A stretch of DNA of 64,000 bases from Leifsonia xyli subsp. cynodontis DSM 46306 (GTDB lineage: Bacteria; Actinomycetota; Actinomycetes; Actinomycetales; Microbacteriaceae). How positions within the stretch are numbered: position 1 is the stretch's first letter; every line of letters starts with the position of its first letter. Made by a program: the position numbers and the translations under genes. Location of the stretch: NCBI RefSeq assembly GCF_000470775.1, contig NC_022438.1:868001-932000 (forward strand), written 5' to 3'. A model generated the notes under the pieces. That model searched no databases. It worked only from the letters and a program-made list of their open reading frames with translations, and had not been told where the DNA came from. Below, piece by piece: positions 18,608-27,449 of this stretch.

Positions 18608-19096
18608 CGGACAGGACATGTCGCCGGCAACATTCGCTGACGCGGTGCTGACGGTGACAAACGGCTTCTGCGGCTCACGCTCCCGCCCGGGATCGACCAC
18701 GATGCATTGATCACCAGCCTGGCCCGTGGCTACCGGATGCGGAAGACGTTCCATACCAAGCACGCGGAACAGGAGCATGCTCAGCAACGGGCGGCGCAGA
18801 AGGCGCAGCATCGTAGCGACCGTTCAAGCATGACACCCACGACTCCGCTCCACGACACCACGGGCCAACGCGCGGCCTCGAGTGGACGCAATCATTGCCA
18901 GGGGCACTGACATCTCGTGAATTATCACAAAACGCTAACGCTTATGAAAAATATAGGCAGTGAAGTTCGGAATATCCTATGCTTATGCCAAGCGACGGCC
19001 CCTAGATTCAAAGAATTTTGGTGGTGGAATTGACAATGGTGTCATACCGGTGCCACGCGTTCCCGAGTTGCTCAACTATCATGATTGGACGCAAGC
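18608..19096 (+). other. Non-coding or decayed stretch before the crystallin-like gene
   Basis: No complete gene seen. 18650-18830 reads without stops as a charged sequence (RLLRLTLPPGIDHDALITSLARGYRMRK...) that looks like the tail of a coding region I cannot place; a 67-residue ATT-start frame 18707-18910 covers it. From about 18915 to 19090 the DNA becomes strikingly AT-rich, with TTGACA at 19030-19035 as a possible -35 element of the next gene. Confidence 0.4.
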
Positions 19097-19426
19097 ATGA
19101 AGAAAAAACTCGCACTCTTCGGTGTCGGAATCGTGGGCAGTGGACTGCTCTCGCTGGGAAGCGTGGGCGCTGCTCAAGCAGCAAGCCTGTATGACAACGT
19201 CAACTTCAGCGGTTTCATGGAGACAAGAACCTCCGGCAACGTGACCTCGAACTTCAGTGATAGGACTACCTCATTCACGAACTCGGGCTCGGAGAAGTAT
19301 TGCGAGAACAAAGGTTGTGTGGGGCGGACAGTTACCCTATCCGGCAGCTACAACGATCTCCGCCCAGTAACAACTGGCCTGGGTGCCTTTGAAAACTGGA
19401 ATGATCGGATTAGTGCGCTTGGCTAA
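19097..19426 (+). CDS. Secreted beta/gamma-crystallin-like (peptidase inhibitor I36-type) protein
   Basis: 109 residues. A Sec signal peptide (MKKKLALFGVGIVGSGLL...AAQAA, cleavage about residue 28) precedes a single Greek-key-like domain: SLYDNVNFSGFMETRTSG, SNFSDRTTSFTNSG, two Cys in YCENKGC, then NWNDRISALG. This is the pattern of streptomycete SMPI/I36 inhibitors and related secreted proteins. Codon use is less GC-rich than neighbours, and its upstream region is AT-rich, which suggests transfer. ATG 19097 chosen because the signal peptide begins there. Confidence 0.7.
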   Translation: MKKKLALFGVGIVGSGLLSLGSVGAAQAASLYDNVNFSGFMETRTSGNVTSNFSDRTTSFTNSGSEKYCENKGCVGRTVTLSGSYNDLRPVTTGLGAFENWNDRISALG

Positions 19427-19469
19427 CGTGCTTTCAGAGGGGCCCAGATCTCGGCCACAACCGATAACG

Positions 19470-19548
19470 GTGGTGCGTCGAGCCTGGGTCCCTCTTGCTG
19501 TATTTGTGTCGTTGTCCTTGACAGTTGCTGGCTGTTCGAGTGGACTAG
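19470..19548 (+). pseudogene. Lipoprotein gene fragment cut by IS481 copy B
   Basis: From GTG 19470 (or 19473) the frame encodes a lipoprotein signal peptide with lipobox LTVAGC, then SSGL, and is cut at the IS boundary. Joining the far flank after 20659 meets a stop within six codons, so the rest of the gene is not simply on the other side of the element. Confidence 0.5.
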
Positions 19549-20399
19549 GTGTGTTTCTCAGGGACGTTGGTCAATCTGCTGATGGGTGGCTGGCTGCCGA
19601 TGGCGGTGTGGGGCCTGTGGTGATTGTAGGAGTGCAGCCAGGCCGGGAGTGCGTTGCGGCGGGCTGATTCGGAGTTGTAGTGCCGGGCGTATGCCCAGCC
19701 GTCGGCGAGGGTGCGGTGGAAGCGTTCGATCTTGCCGTTCGTCTGCGGATGGTAGGGCCGGGTGCGTTTCGGTTGGATGCTGAGCTCGGCGCAAGCGTCG
19801 CGCCAGGCGTATGAGCGGTATGCGGAGCCGTTGTCGGAGAGCACCTGTTCGACGGTGACGCCACGGCTGGCGAACCAGCCGACCGCTCGACGCAGAACAG
19901 CGATTGCAGTGGCGGCGGTTTCGTCGTCGTGGATCTCGGCGTAAGCGACACGGGAGTGATCGTCGATGACGGTATGAACGAACGCTGTGCCGGTGATCAT
20001 GTCGCCGGTGATCCCGTGTTTCCCGGTCCGCTTCGCGGTGATGGCCTTGTTCCGCTCTCCCTGGAGACGTCCGACGTAGCGCCAGCCGCCACCGTCGGGG
20101 ATGTTGCCGAGTTTCTTGATGTCGACGTGGATCATCGATCCGGGATGCTCGTGCTCGTAGCGGCGGGCGGGTTCGCCGGTGCGGACGTCGACGTGGCTGG
20201 GCCGATTGATCCGGCACCGGGAGAGGACCGTGTGAACGGTCGAGGCGGGCATGCCGAGCTGGGCGCCGATACCGACTGGTCCCAGCCGCTTCTTCCACCG
20301 CAGATGCACGACCTTGCGGACCAGTCTTCGCGGGGTCTTGTTCGGGCTGTGATGCGGCCGTGACGAACGGTCCAGCATTCCCGCCTCGCCCATCTCCAC
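19545..20399 (-). CDS. IS481-family transposase (copy B), 5' part separated by UGA
   Basis: Same 284-residue DDE transposase as copy A except the last residues (PEKHT instead of PGQHT). GTG start would be 20543; the same TGA interrupts at 20430-20432. The stop TAG is supplied by the left CTAG target copy. Confidence 0.85.
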   Translation of the reverse strand: MEMGEAGMLDRSSRPHHSPNKTPRRLVRKVVHLRWKKRLGPVGIGAQLGMPASTVHTVLSRCRINRPSHVDVRTGEPARRYEHEHPGSMIHVDIKKLGNIPDGGGWRYVGRLQGERNKAITAKRTGKHGITGDMITGTAFVHTVIDDHSRVAYAEIHDDETAATAIAVLRRAVGWFASRGVTVEQVLSDNGSAYRSYAWRDACAELSIQPKRTRPYHPQTNGKIERFHRTLADGWAYARHYNSESARRNALPAWLHSYNHHRPHTAIGSQPPISRLTNVPEKHT

Positions 20400-20655
20400 G
20401 TAACGACGAGCCCATCGGTCCGCGGTGCGTCAGGACACTCGGAAGTAGGTCGCCGCCGCAGCAACGGACCAGCCGTCGTCGACGACTTGGCGGGCCAGGC
20501 GGAGGCATTCGCGAGGAGTCAAAGCAGCATTAGCGTGGGTCACGAGGACCTCCTAAGTCATCGAGTGCAGGGAAACTAGACAGCCCCACTCTCGACCGGG
20601 AGGTCCTCACCCATCTATCGCGTCACACCTCAACCAACGTCCCTGAGCAGCACAC
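19549..20655 (-). mobile_element. IS481-family insertion sequence, copy B
   Basis: Inverted copy of the 1,107-bp element. Flanked on both sides by CTAG (19545-19548 and 20656-20659), a clean 4-bp target duplication. The transposase-distal end has the GTGTGTTTCTCAGGG variant also found in copy D. Confidence 0.95.
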
Positions 20656-20662
20656 CTAGGGC

Positions 20663-21671
20663 GTGGTTTCCGATGAAATAGCGCAGCACATGGGAACTGT
20701 CCGTGAGCTGTCTAAGCCAGGGCATGCCCTCGCCCCGAACGCGGCTACGGCGACAACGAAGAACCCAGATTGGTGGTTCGATGGCTTGCCCACGCCGGTC
20801 CGTGATCGTCTCCACCGCCGACTGATTGATGCGGCCCGCGCTGCCGTTCCCAACGTCGAGCAGAAGCGGCGCACGATTATTCTTGCCGGCCCCCCCAGGA
20901 GCCGGCAAGAGTACGGTTCTCCGCGACGTTCTCTGGTCACATGGCGATATAGGTATCTCGTCGTCGACGCTGACGAATTCAAGCGCTCGTTGTTGCGAGA
21001 AGCCCAGGAAGACGGAAGCTACGAGTCATGGCTGATCCCGGACGTCATTCGCGAGCGTGAGGCGGCGGGGGAGCGGTTCTATCCGTTGGAGATGGCCGCG
21101 CTCGTGCATGAGGAATCCTCCTACCTCGCGAAGGCGCTGCGCGAAGACGCGATCGCAGATGGTGACAACATCGTGATAGATACAGTGCTCAGCTCGGTGA
21201 GCACTGCCGTTGAGTTGGGCATATACTCTTTATGCCGCCGGCTACGACGTTCGAGTGATCGATGTCGAGGTCCCCTACGAGATCTCCGAACAGCGCATCC
21301 GACAGCGATGGGCGCACGCTTACTCGATCGCATTGCAGGGCGGAGACTCCCTTGGTGGCCGATGGGTTCCTAGCGAGTATGCCCGCGAAGTGTTCGACGG
21401 TCCTGATGGCCGGTCGAAGTCGGAGGTGGCATCACGCGCGCTTGCTGAACAGTGCCCCGCTGTCAGCCGATACCGAGTTTTCCGCACGACGGAGGCGCAC
21501 GCGCAGAAGCCGAATGCGAACCACACGGTTGACGTCGACCTGTCCCGCACCTCACCCGGCGGCGTCCTCATGGAAACCACCCTCGCCAAGGCTCAGAAAC
21601 CCACCCCATCAGCACGCCCGAGGGCAACGGGTCACGGTACTTCAACGAACGGACCAGAACTCTCTATGTGA
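20663..21671 (+). pseudogene. Zeta-toxin-family kinase, multiply frameshifted
   Basis: Zeta toxins phosphorylate UDP-sugars of cell-wall synthesis. The P-loop APPGAGKSTVLRDVL is readable in the second frame, after a break at a run of seven C near 20890. The first frame resumes with YLVVDADEFKRSLL, LIPDVIREREAAGERFYPLEMAALVHEESS and DNIVIDTVL, then breaks again near 21220 to TLYAAGYDVRVIDVEVPYEISEQRI. Three shifts in total. No epsilon-type antitoxin is seen next to it. It lies between IS481 copy B and tRNA-Gln. Confidence 0.8.
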
Positions 21672-21732
21672 TGGGCGCTTGCCTCGGCGTGAGCCTCAAG
21701 CCTTTCCAACGCGCGGCCGGCGTTCAAGCTCG

Positions 21733-21804
21733 CTCCGCCTCCAGAATTCGAACCTGGACCTAACAGCTCCAAAGGCTGCCGTGCTGCCATTACACTAAGG
21801 CGGA
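21733..21804 (-). tRNA. tRNA-Gln (anticodon UUG)
   Basis: On the minus strand acceptor TCCGCCT/AGGCGGA, anticodon stem GCAGC/GCTGT with loop CTTTGGA (TTG), T arm CCAGGTTCGAATTCTGG, discriminator G. CCA not encoded. Lies 26 bp left of the IS3/IS30 nest. Confidence 0.93.
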
Positions 21805-21899
21805 ATGCGACCGGGCGCTCTACCTAGCTTGGGTCTGCTGCATGGGTAGGTGTCATTTGATCTGGCTTGCCCTGCGGGTGGGCCTGGAAGGATGCCATC

Positions 21900-22783
21900 G
21901 TGCCCAAGCCCTATCCGAAGGAGTTCCGGGATGATGTGGTGCGCGTCGCGGAGAGCCGTGAGCTCGGTGTGACGATCGAGCGGATCGCCGTCGGGGTCCA
22001 TCCGATGACCCTCACGAAGTGGCTCGCCCGCTCCCGCGCCGAGAAGACCGCCGCCGAGACCGGTGCCCCGTCGCTGGGTGATCGAGACGCCGAGGTCCGC
22101 GAGTTGCGTAACCGGAACCGGCTGCTGGAGCAGGAGGTGGAGGTGCTGCGGCGGGCGGCGGCGTATCTGTCGCAAGCGCATCTGCCGGGAAAAAGGCTCT
22201 ACCCGCTCGTGAAAGAGCTCTCCGGTGACGGGATCCCCGTCATGGTGACGTGCCGGGTCCTCAAGCTCGCCCGCCAGCCCTACTACCGCTGGCTCCGCGA
22301 TCCCATCACCGAGGCCGAACTGGTCGAGGCGTATCGCACGAACGCCTTGTTCGACGCCCACCGCAACGACCCCGAGTTCGGGCACCGGCTCCTCGCCGAC
22401 GAGGCTCGCGACGCCGGGGAGGGCATGTCGGATCGAACCGCGTGGAAGATCGCCTCGGAGAACGGCTGGTGGTCGGCATTCGGGAAGCGCAAGGCCCGCG
22501 GGAAGGGGAAGAAGCAGGGCCCGCCCGTTCACGACGACCTCGTGCAGCGCGAGTTCACCGCTGACGGGCCGAACAAGGTCTGGCTGACCGACATCACCGA
22601 GCACAAGACCGGCGAGGGCAAGCTCTACCTCTGCGCGATCAAGGACGTCTTCTCGAACAAGATCGTCGGCTACTCCATCGACTCGCGGATGAAGTCGAGT
22701 CTCGCCGTCCGGGCGTTGAGCAACGCTGTCGCGTTGCGTGGGAACGTCGCCGGTTGCGTGATCCACAGTGATAGAGGCAGTCA
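21900..22783 (+). pseudogene. IS3-family transposase, 5' part, interrupted by IS30
   Basis: From GTG 21900 (MPKPYPKEFRDDVVRVAES) an OrfA-like HTH and leucine-zipper region (LRNRNRLLEQEVEVLRRAAAYL) runs in one frame into the OrfB catalytic core, with first Asp in VWLTDITEH and second Asp in VIHSDRGSQ. The insertion of IS30 falls exactly after SDRGSQ. The missing part is not restored after the IS30 because of a deletion and a small inversion. Confidence 0.85.
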
Positions 22784-24179
22784 GGGCGGTCTCAAGTGGT
22801 CGTCGCAGCACCTTGATCGAGAGGTGGAGCGATGGGGTCATCGAACAGGCAGAAGAGTGTGCGGGCGTATCGGGGCCAGATCGCCTCGCCCGGTCGGCCG
22901 ACGATCGCGTGGCGCGAAGACAGAGTCCGGTTCTGGGTGGCAATCATGACCGGCATCAAGACGGAGGAGGCTTGTGTCGCGGCCCGCGTGTCCGGGCCGG
23001 TCGGGTTCCGCTGGTTTCGCCATGCTGGCGGTGTGAACTCTCGACTTCCCGAGTGGGTGTCAGGTCGCTACCTGTCCTTCAGCGAGCGTGAGGACATCGC
23101 GATCTGGCACGCCCAGAAGGTCAGCGCCCGCGAGATCGCGCGACGACTGAAGCGCGACCCGTCGACGATCTTGCGAGAACTGCGCCGTGGCGCGTCCACG
23201 CGGACCTACGAGCTGGACTACAAGGCCACGACGGCTCAGTGGCATGCGGAGCGACGAGCGCGCCGTCCGAAGGTTGCCAAGCTCGTCACGAACCCGCGAC
23301 TGCGGGGCTACGTCCAGGCCCGGCTATCGGGCGACGTGGTCGACGCCGACGGCCGCCGGCTTGGCCCAGACGGGCCCGTGTGGAAGGGCCGCAACAAGCC
23401 TCATCGAGGCGACCGTCGCTGGGTGCAGGCATGGAGCCCCGAGCAGATCTCGAACCGGCTCAAGGTCGAGTTCCCCGATGATGAGTCCATGCAGATCAGC
23501 CACGAGGCGATCTACCAGGCGCTCTATATCGAAGGCCGCGGCGCCCTGAAACGCGAGCTGGTGACCTGCCTGCGCACCGGTCGCGCGTTGCGGGTTCCGC
23601 GCGCCCGCAATAGCCAGAAGGCGTGGGGCCATGTCACCAACGAGGTCTTGATCAGCGAGCGTCCGGCGGAGGCCGAGGACCGGGCCGTTCCCGGACATTG
23701 GGAGGGCGATCTGATCATCGGCCTGCAGCGCTCAGCGATCGGCACCGTCGTCGATCGCAGCACCCGGTTCACGATGCTGGTCCACCTTCCTCGTGAGGAG
23801 GGCTACCAGCATAAGCACTCCACGAAGAACGGTCCCGCGTTGGCCGGCTACGGCGCCATCACGATGAAGAACGCGCTGGCGAACACGATGTCGACCCTCC
23901 CGACGCAGCTGGCCCGGTCGCTGACCTGGGATCGCGGGAAGGAACTCTCGGCCCACGTCGCGTTCAAGATCGAGACCGGGATTCCCGTGTTCTTCGCCGA
24001 CCCGCACGCACCGTGGCAGCGGGGCACAAACGAGAACACCAACGGCCTGCTGCGTCAGTACTTCCCCAAGGGCACCGACCTGACTCGATGGAGCAGCGAC
24101 GACCTTCAAGCCGTTGCCACCGCCATCAACAATCACCCGCGGAAAGTGCTCGGCTGGAAGACGCCCGCAGAGGCCTTCG
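22784..24179 (+). mobile_element. IS30-family element, right-truncated, inside IS3 copy 1
   Basis: The left end contains TCAAGTGGTCGTCGCAGCACC, matching inward-read TTCAATCGATCGTCGCACCACC at the intact right end of the second copy (60119-61569). Here the element stops within the transposase codons at GAGGCCTTCG (24179), so the right inverted repeat and last residues are lost. Confidence 0.85.
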
Positions 24180-24202
24180 CGAGATCAGCCGTCACCGCAT
24201 GA
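22832..24202 (+). CDS. IS30-family transposase, C-terminus replaced
   Basis: 456 residues. HTH region [30 protein letters not shown] core with first Asp in HWEGDLIIG, second in [10 protein letters not shown] and Glu in [19 protein letters not shown]. The complete copy at 60124-61521 ends [20 protein letters not shown]; here the last 15 residues are replaced by ARSAVTA from flanking IS3 DNA. Catalytic residues remain, but the element lacks its right end. Confidence 0.88.
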   Translation: MGSSNRQKSVRAYRGQIASPGRPTIAWREDRVRFWVAIMTGIKTEEACVAARVSGPVGFRWFRHAGGVNSRLPEWVSGRYLSFSEREDIAIWHAQKVSAREIARRLKRDPSTILRELRRGASTRTYELDYKATTAQWHAERRARRPKVAKLVTNPRLRGYVQARLSGDVVDADGRRLGPDGPVWKGRNKPHRGDRRWVQAWSPEQISNRLKVEFPDDESMQISHEAIYQALYIEGRGALKRELVTCLRTGRALRVPRARNSQKAWGHVTNEVLISERPAEAEDRAVPGHWEGDLIIGLQRSAIGTVVDRSTRFTMLVHLPREEGYQHKHSTKNGPALAGYGAITMKNALANTMSTLPTQLARSLTWDRGKELSAHVAFKIETGIPVFFADPHAPWQRGTNENTNGLLRQYFPKGTDLTRWSSDDLQAVATAINNHPRKVLGWKTPAEAFARSAVTA

Positions 24203-24470
24203 CCGGATCGATGGGCAGAGTCGGCGCCGCGGGTGACAACGCCGCGATGGAGAGCTTCTTCAGCCTGCTGCAGAAGAACGTCCTCAACCGCCGAGCCTGG
24301 ACCACCCGCGACGAGCGACGGTCTTGGTCATGATGGTCTCGAACTCGATCGGGGTCAATCGGTCGGGGTGGGGCTGGTGTCGGCGTCGGTGTTAGGTCCG
24401 CTCGATCCAGGTCACGATCTCGATGCGTAGCCCTCACGGCCTGACTACCCACTGTCACCTATCCGTGCAG
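24180..24470 (+). pseudogene. IS3 transposase 3' fragments, second one inverted
   Basis: 24180-24330 reads forward as ISRHRMTGSMGRVGAAGDNAAMESFFSLLQKNVLNRRAWTTRDE, including the catalytic Glu of ESFFS. At about 24331 the sequence switches strand: its reverse complement encodes RIEIVTWIERT ... RLTPIEFETIMT, the usual C-terminus of this family. Confidence 0.75.
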
Positions 24471-24643
24471 CAGACCCCTTAGCGTTGTGGTCACGGGTAG
24501 CACCCGGACAGTCGCTCAGATGGAGTCGTCGACCAGCTGCGTCGACCTACTGCCGAGGCTGTTGCAGTCAGGGGAGGCGCCCCTCAGCAGGGGACGCCTC
24601 CCCGCCCATGCGGGCGAACCCAGATGACAGTGAGGAGACGGTC

Positions 24644-24853
24644 ATGTCGGCAACGGTTGCAAGGATCACGACGATCAGCGCCCGGTCGGAGACGAGCTTC
24701 GAGGACGCCGTGCGTGCCGGCGTGGAGCGGTCTGCGCAGACGCTTCGAAACGTGTCCGGCGCGTGGGTGAAAGAGCACTCCGTGGCGATCGAGGACGGCC
24801 GGATCACGTCGTTCCAGGTCGTGCTCGAGGTGTCGTTCGTCCTCGACGACTGA
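24644..24853 (+). CDS. Dodecin family flavin-binding protein
   Basis: 69-residue protein; dodecins form dodecameric hollow spheres that store flavins. Sequence VARITTISARSETSFEDAVRAGVERSAQTLRNVSGAWVKEHSVAIEDGRITSFQVVLEVSFVLDD fits the family length and the conserved TLRN-x-x-x-x-W-V-x-E-x core with the flavin-stacking Trp. Strong ribosome site GAGGAG before ATG 24644. First gene of the putative dormancy island, convergent with the histidine kinase. Confidence 0.85.
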   Translation: MSATVARITTISARSETSFEDAVRAGVERSAQTLRNVSGAWVKEHSVAIEDGRITSFQVVLEVSFVLDD

Positions 24854-24883
24854 CCGGCCACCGTCCCTTGTGGTTGGTGACCG

Positions 24884-26566
24884 TCAGGCGGGCAGCGGTA
24901 CCGCCCAGCGAACGCGCGTGCCGCCGTCAGGTCCGTCGCTGAGACTGAATGTGCCGCCGTGCTCAGCGGCACGGTGGGCGAGGTTCGCGGTGCCGCTGGA
25001 TCGGGTCGCGGTCGGGCTGATCCCGTCGCCGTCGTCGTCGACCGTGATGATCACCTGCTCGGCGGTGACGGTGACGCTGATCTCAGCATGGTCGGCGTTC
25101 GCGTGACGGGCCATGTTGGCGAGGGCTTCGCGGACCACGGCGACGACATCGTCGGCGAGCGTGCCGGTCAGGGTCAGGTCGATGGGTCCGCTGAAGGTGA
25201 TCCTGGGGGCGTGGGACAGTGTCGGGGTGAGTTCGTTGACCACATCGAGCAGACGGTGCCTCGCCAGTTCCCGGGTATCGTTTGGAGGGCGGCTGCGGAG
25301 GTTGAAGATCGCGGTGCGGATGTCGGCGATAGCGGCGTCGAGCTCCGTGACATCCACCTCGAGCTCATCGGCGTGCGCGGGTTCCATAGTGGCGAGAGCT
25401 TGCAGACGCAGCCCGGTCGCGAACAGGCGTTGGATCACATGATCGTGCAGATCGCGGGCGATCCTGCTGCGGTCTTCGATGACTTCCAGGCGCTGACGGT
25501 CGCGGTGGGCCCAGGCCAACGAGATCGCCAGGCCGGCTTGGGTGGCGAACTCGGAGATCGTCGTCAGCTCGCCGGGCGTGAACCCGTCACCGTCCGGGCG
25601 GGACACGCACAGGGCGCCGATGGCGTGCCCGGCCGCGACCAGCGGCGCCGCCGCGGTGGAACCTGTCCAACGGTGCCCCGCAGCGGTCGCAGGGTCCTCG
25701 TCGAGGAAGGACCCGGCGACGGTCGTTCCGGTGTCGATAGCTTTCGTGGCAAGGACCGCCGCGGCGGGGAGGAGCATTCCTTCCAGGGCGGCGCTGTCGG
25801 CGCCGCGGGCGATGTCGATCCGCACGTGCTCGGCGTCGGAGGGCACCACGATGGTCACGAGATCGGCGGGCACCAGGTGCGCGAGCCGTTCCGCGACGAC
25901 GCCGAGGACGTCTCCCGCGCCGGGAGACAGCAGCGCGGAGCTGATCTCGGACAGGGCGAGGCTGAGCCGCTGCTGACGGCGCGCCTCGTCGTAGAGGCGC
26001 GCGTTCTCGATGGCGATGCCGGCGGTCACGGCGAGCGACTCGATGAGGTCCTCGTCGTCGGCGGTGAACGCTCCCGTCCGCTGGTCGGTGACGTACAGGT
26101 TCCCATAGACCTCGTTGCGCACCCGGATGGGCACCCCGAGGAACGACGCCATCGGCGGATGATGCTCCGGGAACCCGACCGAGCGGGGGTCGTCGCCCAG
26201 CCGGGGCAGGCGAATGGTCTGTGCGGTGTCGATCACCGCGCCCAGCAGCCCGTGCCCTTCAGGCAGGTGCCCGATCGCGGCCGCCGTGTCCTCGTCGATC
26301 CCGACGTGGATAAAGCGTTCCAGCATCCCTTCCGCGTCGATGACTCCGAGCGCACCATAGCGGCCGCCGACAAGGGCGACCGCCGCTTGCGCGATCCGTG
26401 CCAGCACGCGGTCGAGGTCGAGCTCCTCGGTGATGGCGCGAGAAGCGTCGAGAAGCCCCGGATCCGCGTCTGTACGGTTAGGACCCGATCGGCACGGGCG
26501 ATGGTTCACCGATTGTCTTCTCGAGCTCCTGGCGAGAGGGTTCGGGGAACCGGGGGGAGTCTTCAT
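24884..26566 (-). CDS. GAF-domain sensor histidine kinase (DosS/DevS type)
   Basis: 560 residues from ATG 26566: two tandem GAF domains (about 55-200 and 220-365), then HisKA_3 dimerisation domain with phosphoacceptor in RIARDLHDHVIQRLF and a HATPase_c domain ending ...GGTRVRWAVPLPA. The LHDHVIQRLFATGLRLQ motif and two-GAF layout are those of mycobacterial DosS/DosT, which sense O2, NO and CO through heme in GAF-A. Presence of heme cannot be judged here. The likely partner is the DosR-like regulator at 29948, 5 kb away in the same island. Divergent from the usp gene. Confidence 0.88.
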   Translation of the reverse strand: MKTPPGSPNPLARSSRRQSVNHRPCRSGPNRTDADPGLLDASRAITEELDLDRVLARIAQAAVALVGGRYGALGVIDAEGMLERFIHVGIDEDTAAAIGHLPEGHGLLGAVIDTAQTIRLPRLGDDPRSVGFPEHHPPMASFLGVPIRVRNEVYGNLYVTDQRTGAFTADDEDLIESLAVTAGIAIENARLYDEARRQQRLSLALSEISSALLSPGAGDVLGVVAERLAHLVPADLVTIVVPSDAEHVRIDIARGADSAALEGMLLPAAAVLATKAIDTGTTVAGSFLDEDPATAAGHRWTGSTAAAPLVAAGHAIGALCVSRPDGDGFTPGELTTISEFATQAGLAISLAWAHRDRQRLEVIEDRSRIARDLHDHVIQRLFATGLRLQALATMEPAHADELEVDVTELDAAIADIRTAIFNLRSRPPNDTRELARHRLLDVVNELTPTLSHAPRITFSGPIDLTLTGTLADDVVAVVREALANMARHANADHAEISVTVTAEQVIITVDDDGDGISPTATRSSGTANLAHRAAEHGGTFSLSDGPDGGTRVRWAVPLPA

Positions 26567-26702
26567 CCATCCCTCCACCTTCCGGAGTGTAACCTGAGTG
26601 TACAACGCTGCTCCGGTGTGCCGGGACCTGCCTCTCCTGCTTTTCCTGTTTCTCTTGTGTCCTTGCGATCGCAATAATGGGGTGCCGAGCGGAGGATGCA
26701 GG

Positions 26703-27449
26703 TTGAACGGTCGGTATGTCGTCGGGGTCAACGGATCCCGCACCTCTCAGGCAGCAGTCGAATGGGCCCGGACACGGGCCGCGCAGGATGGACGCCCCTG
26801 CGTCCCGATGCACGTGCAGGAGGATCTGGCAGAGGTCCCTCGCCTCGAGATGGATGCGTGGGCGGGTGAGTCGCTGGTTGTGCTGTACGGCCCGGTCGCG
26901 GCGTCGCTGGCCGGGTACGCGCGCACCGGTGACGTGCTGGTGGTCGGAACCGACAAGTCGGGGTTCATCCACGGTCGGGTGCTCGGATCTCTGCCGGTGC
27001 AGGTCGCCGCGTTGGCGGTGTGCATGGTCGCCGTCATTCCTGCGGTGGATCTCCGTTTCCGGGCAGGGGTGGTCGCCGGGATCGACCGGCACGATTCCGC
27101 TGGTGGCGGTCGCTCAGATCGCGGCAGCGGAGGCGATGCGTGGCGAGCGACCGTTGCAGCTGGTGCAGGCGCGCCCGGACGGGCTCGGTGAGGAAGGCTT
27201 CGATCCTGCTGTCGCTGCTGCGGAGACGACGGTGCGGGACGGCTGGCCCACGGTGACGCTTCGCACCCGGGTGGTGGCACGTCCCGCGGCGCCAGCGTTG
27301 CTGGACGCGGCCCGTAACGCTGAACTGCTGGTCCTTGGCCCCGGACGTCCCCCGCACCGAATGCCGCGCGGGTCGCGCTGGGCCGGATGCAGCATGACGT
27401 GCTCGTCAACGCGAACGCTCCCGTGCTGATCGTCCGCCCTGCCGCCTAA
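26703..27449 (+). pseudogene. Universal stress protein (two Usp domains), frameshifted
   Basis: Usp family proteins are the largest class of DosR-regulon products in mycobacteria. From TTG 26703 (ribosome site GCGGAGG) the first domain reads VVGVNGSRTSQAAVEWARTRAA ... GDVLVVGTDKSG. Near 27085 the frame shifts to PLVAVAQIAAAEAMRGERPLQLVQAR ... NAELLVLGPGRPP, and near 27365 again to AARVALGRMQHDVLVNANAPVLIVRPAA with stop TAA 27447-27449. About 248 residues if intact. Two shifts make it a likely pseudogene. Its stop overlaps the convergent alcohol dehydrogenase stop. Confidence 0.82.

Larger units (their letters stand above)
21831..24477 (+). mobile_element. IS3-family element, copy 1, carrying a nested IS30 element
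   Basis: Ends are inverted repeats GGGTCTGCTGCATGGGTAGG (left) and GGGTCTGCTGCACGGATAGG (right, read inward). A 3-bp target duplication CTT (21828-21830, 24478-24480) brackets the whole structure. Inside are the 5' part of the IS3 transposase, an IS30 element lacking its right end, a short 3' IS3 segment, and finally the IS3 C-terminal codons in reversed orientation (about 24331-24450). Confidence 0.85.

Noticed and set aside
26625..26650. DosR-like box upstream of usp (GGGACCTGCC...)
   Set aside because: Only the first half matches; the second half-site is missing.
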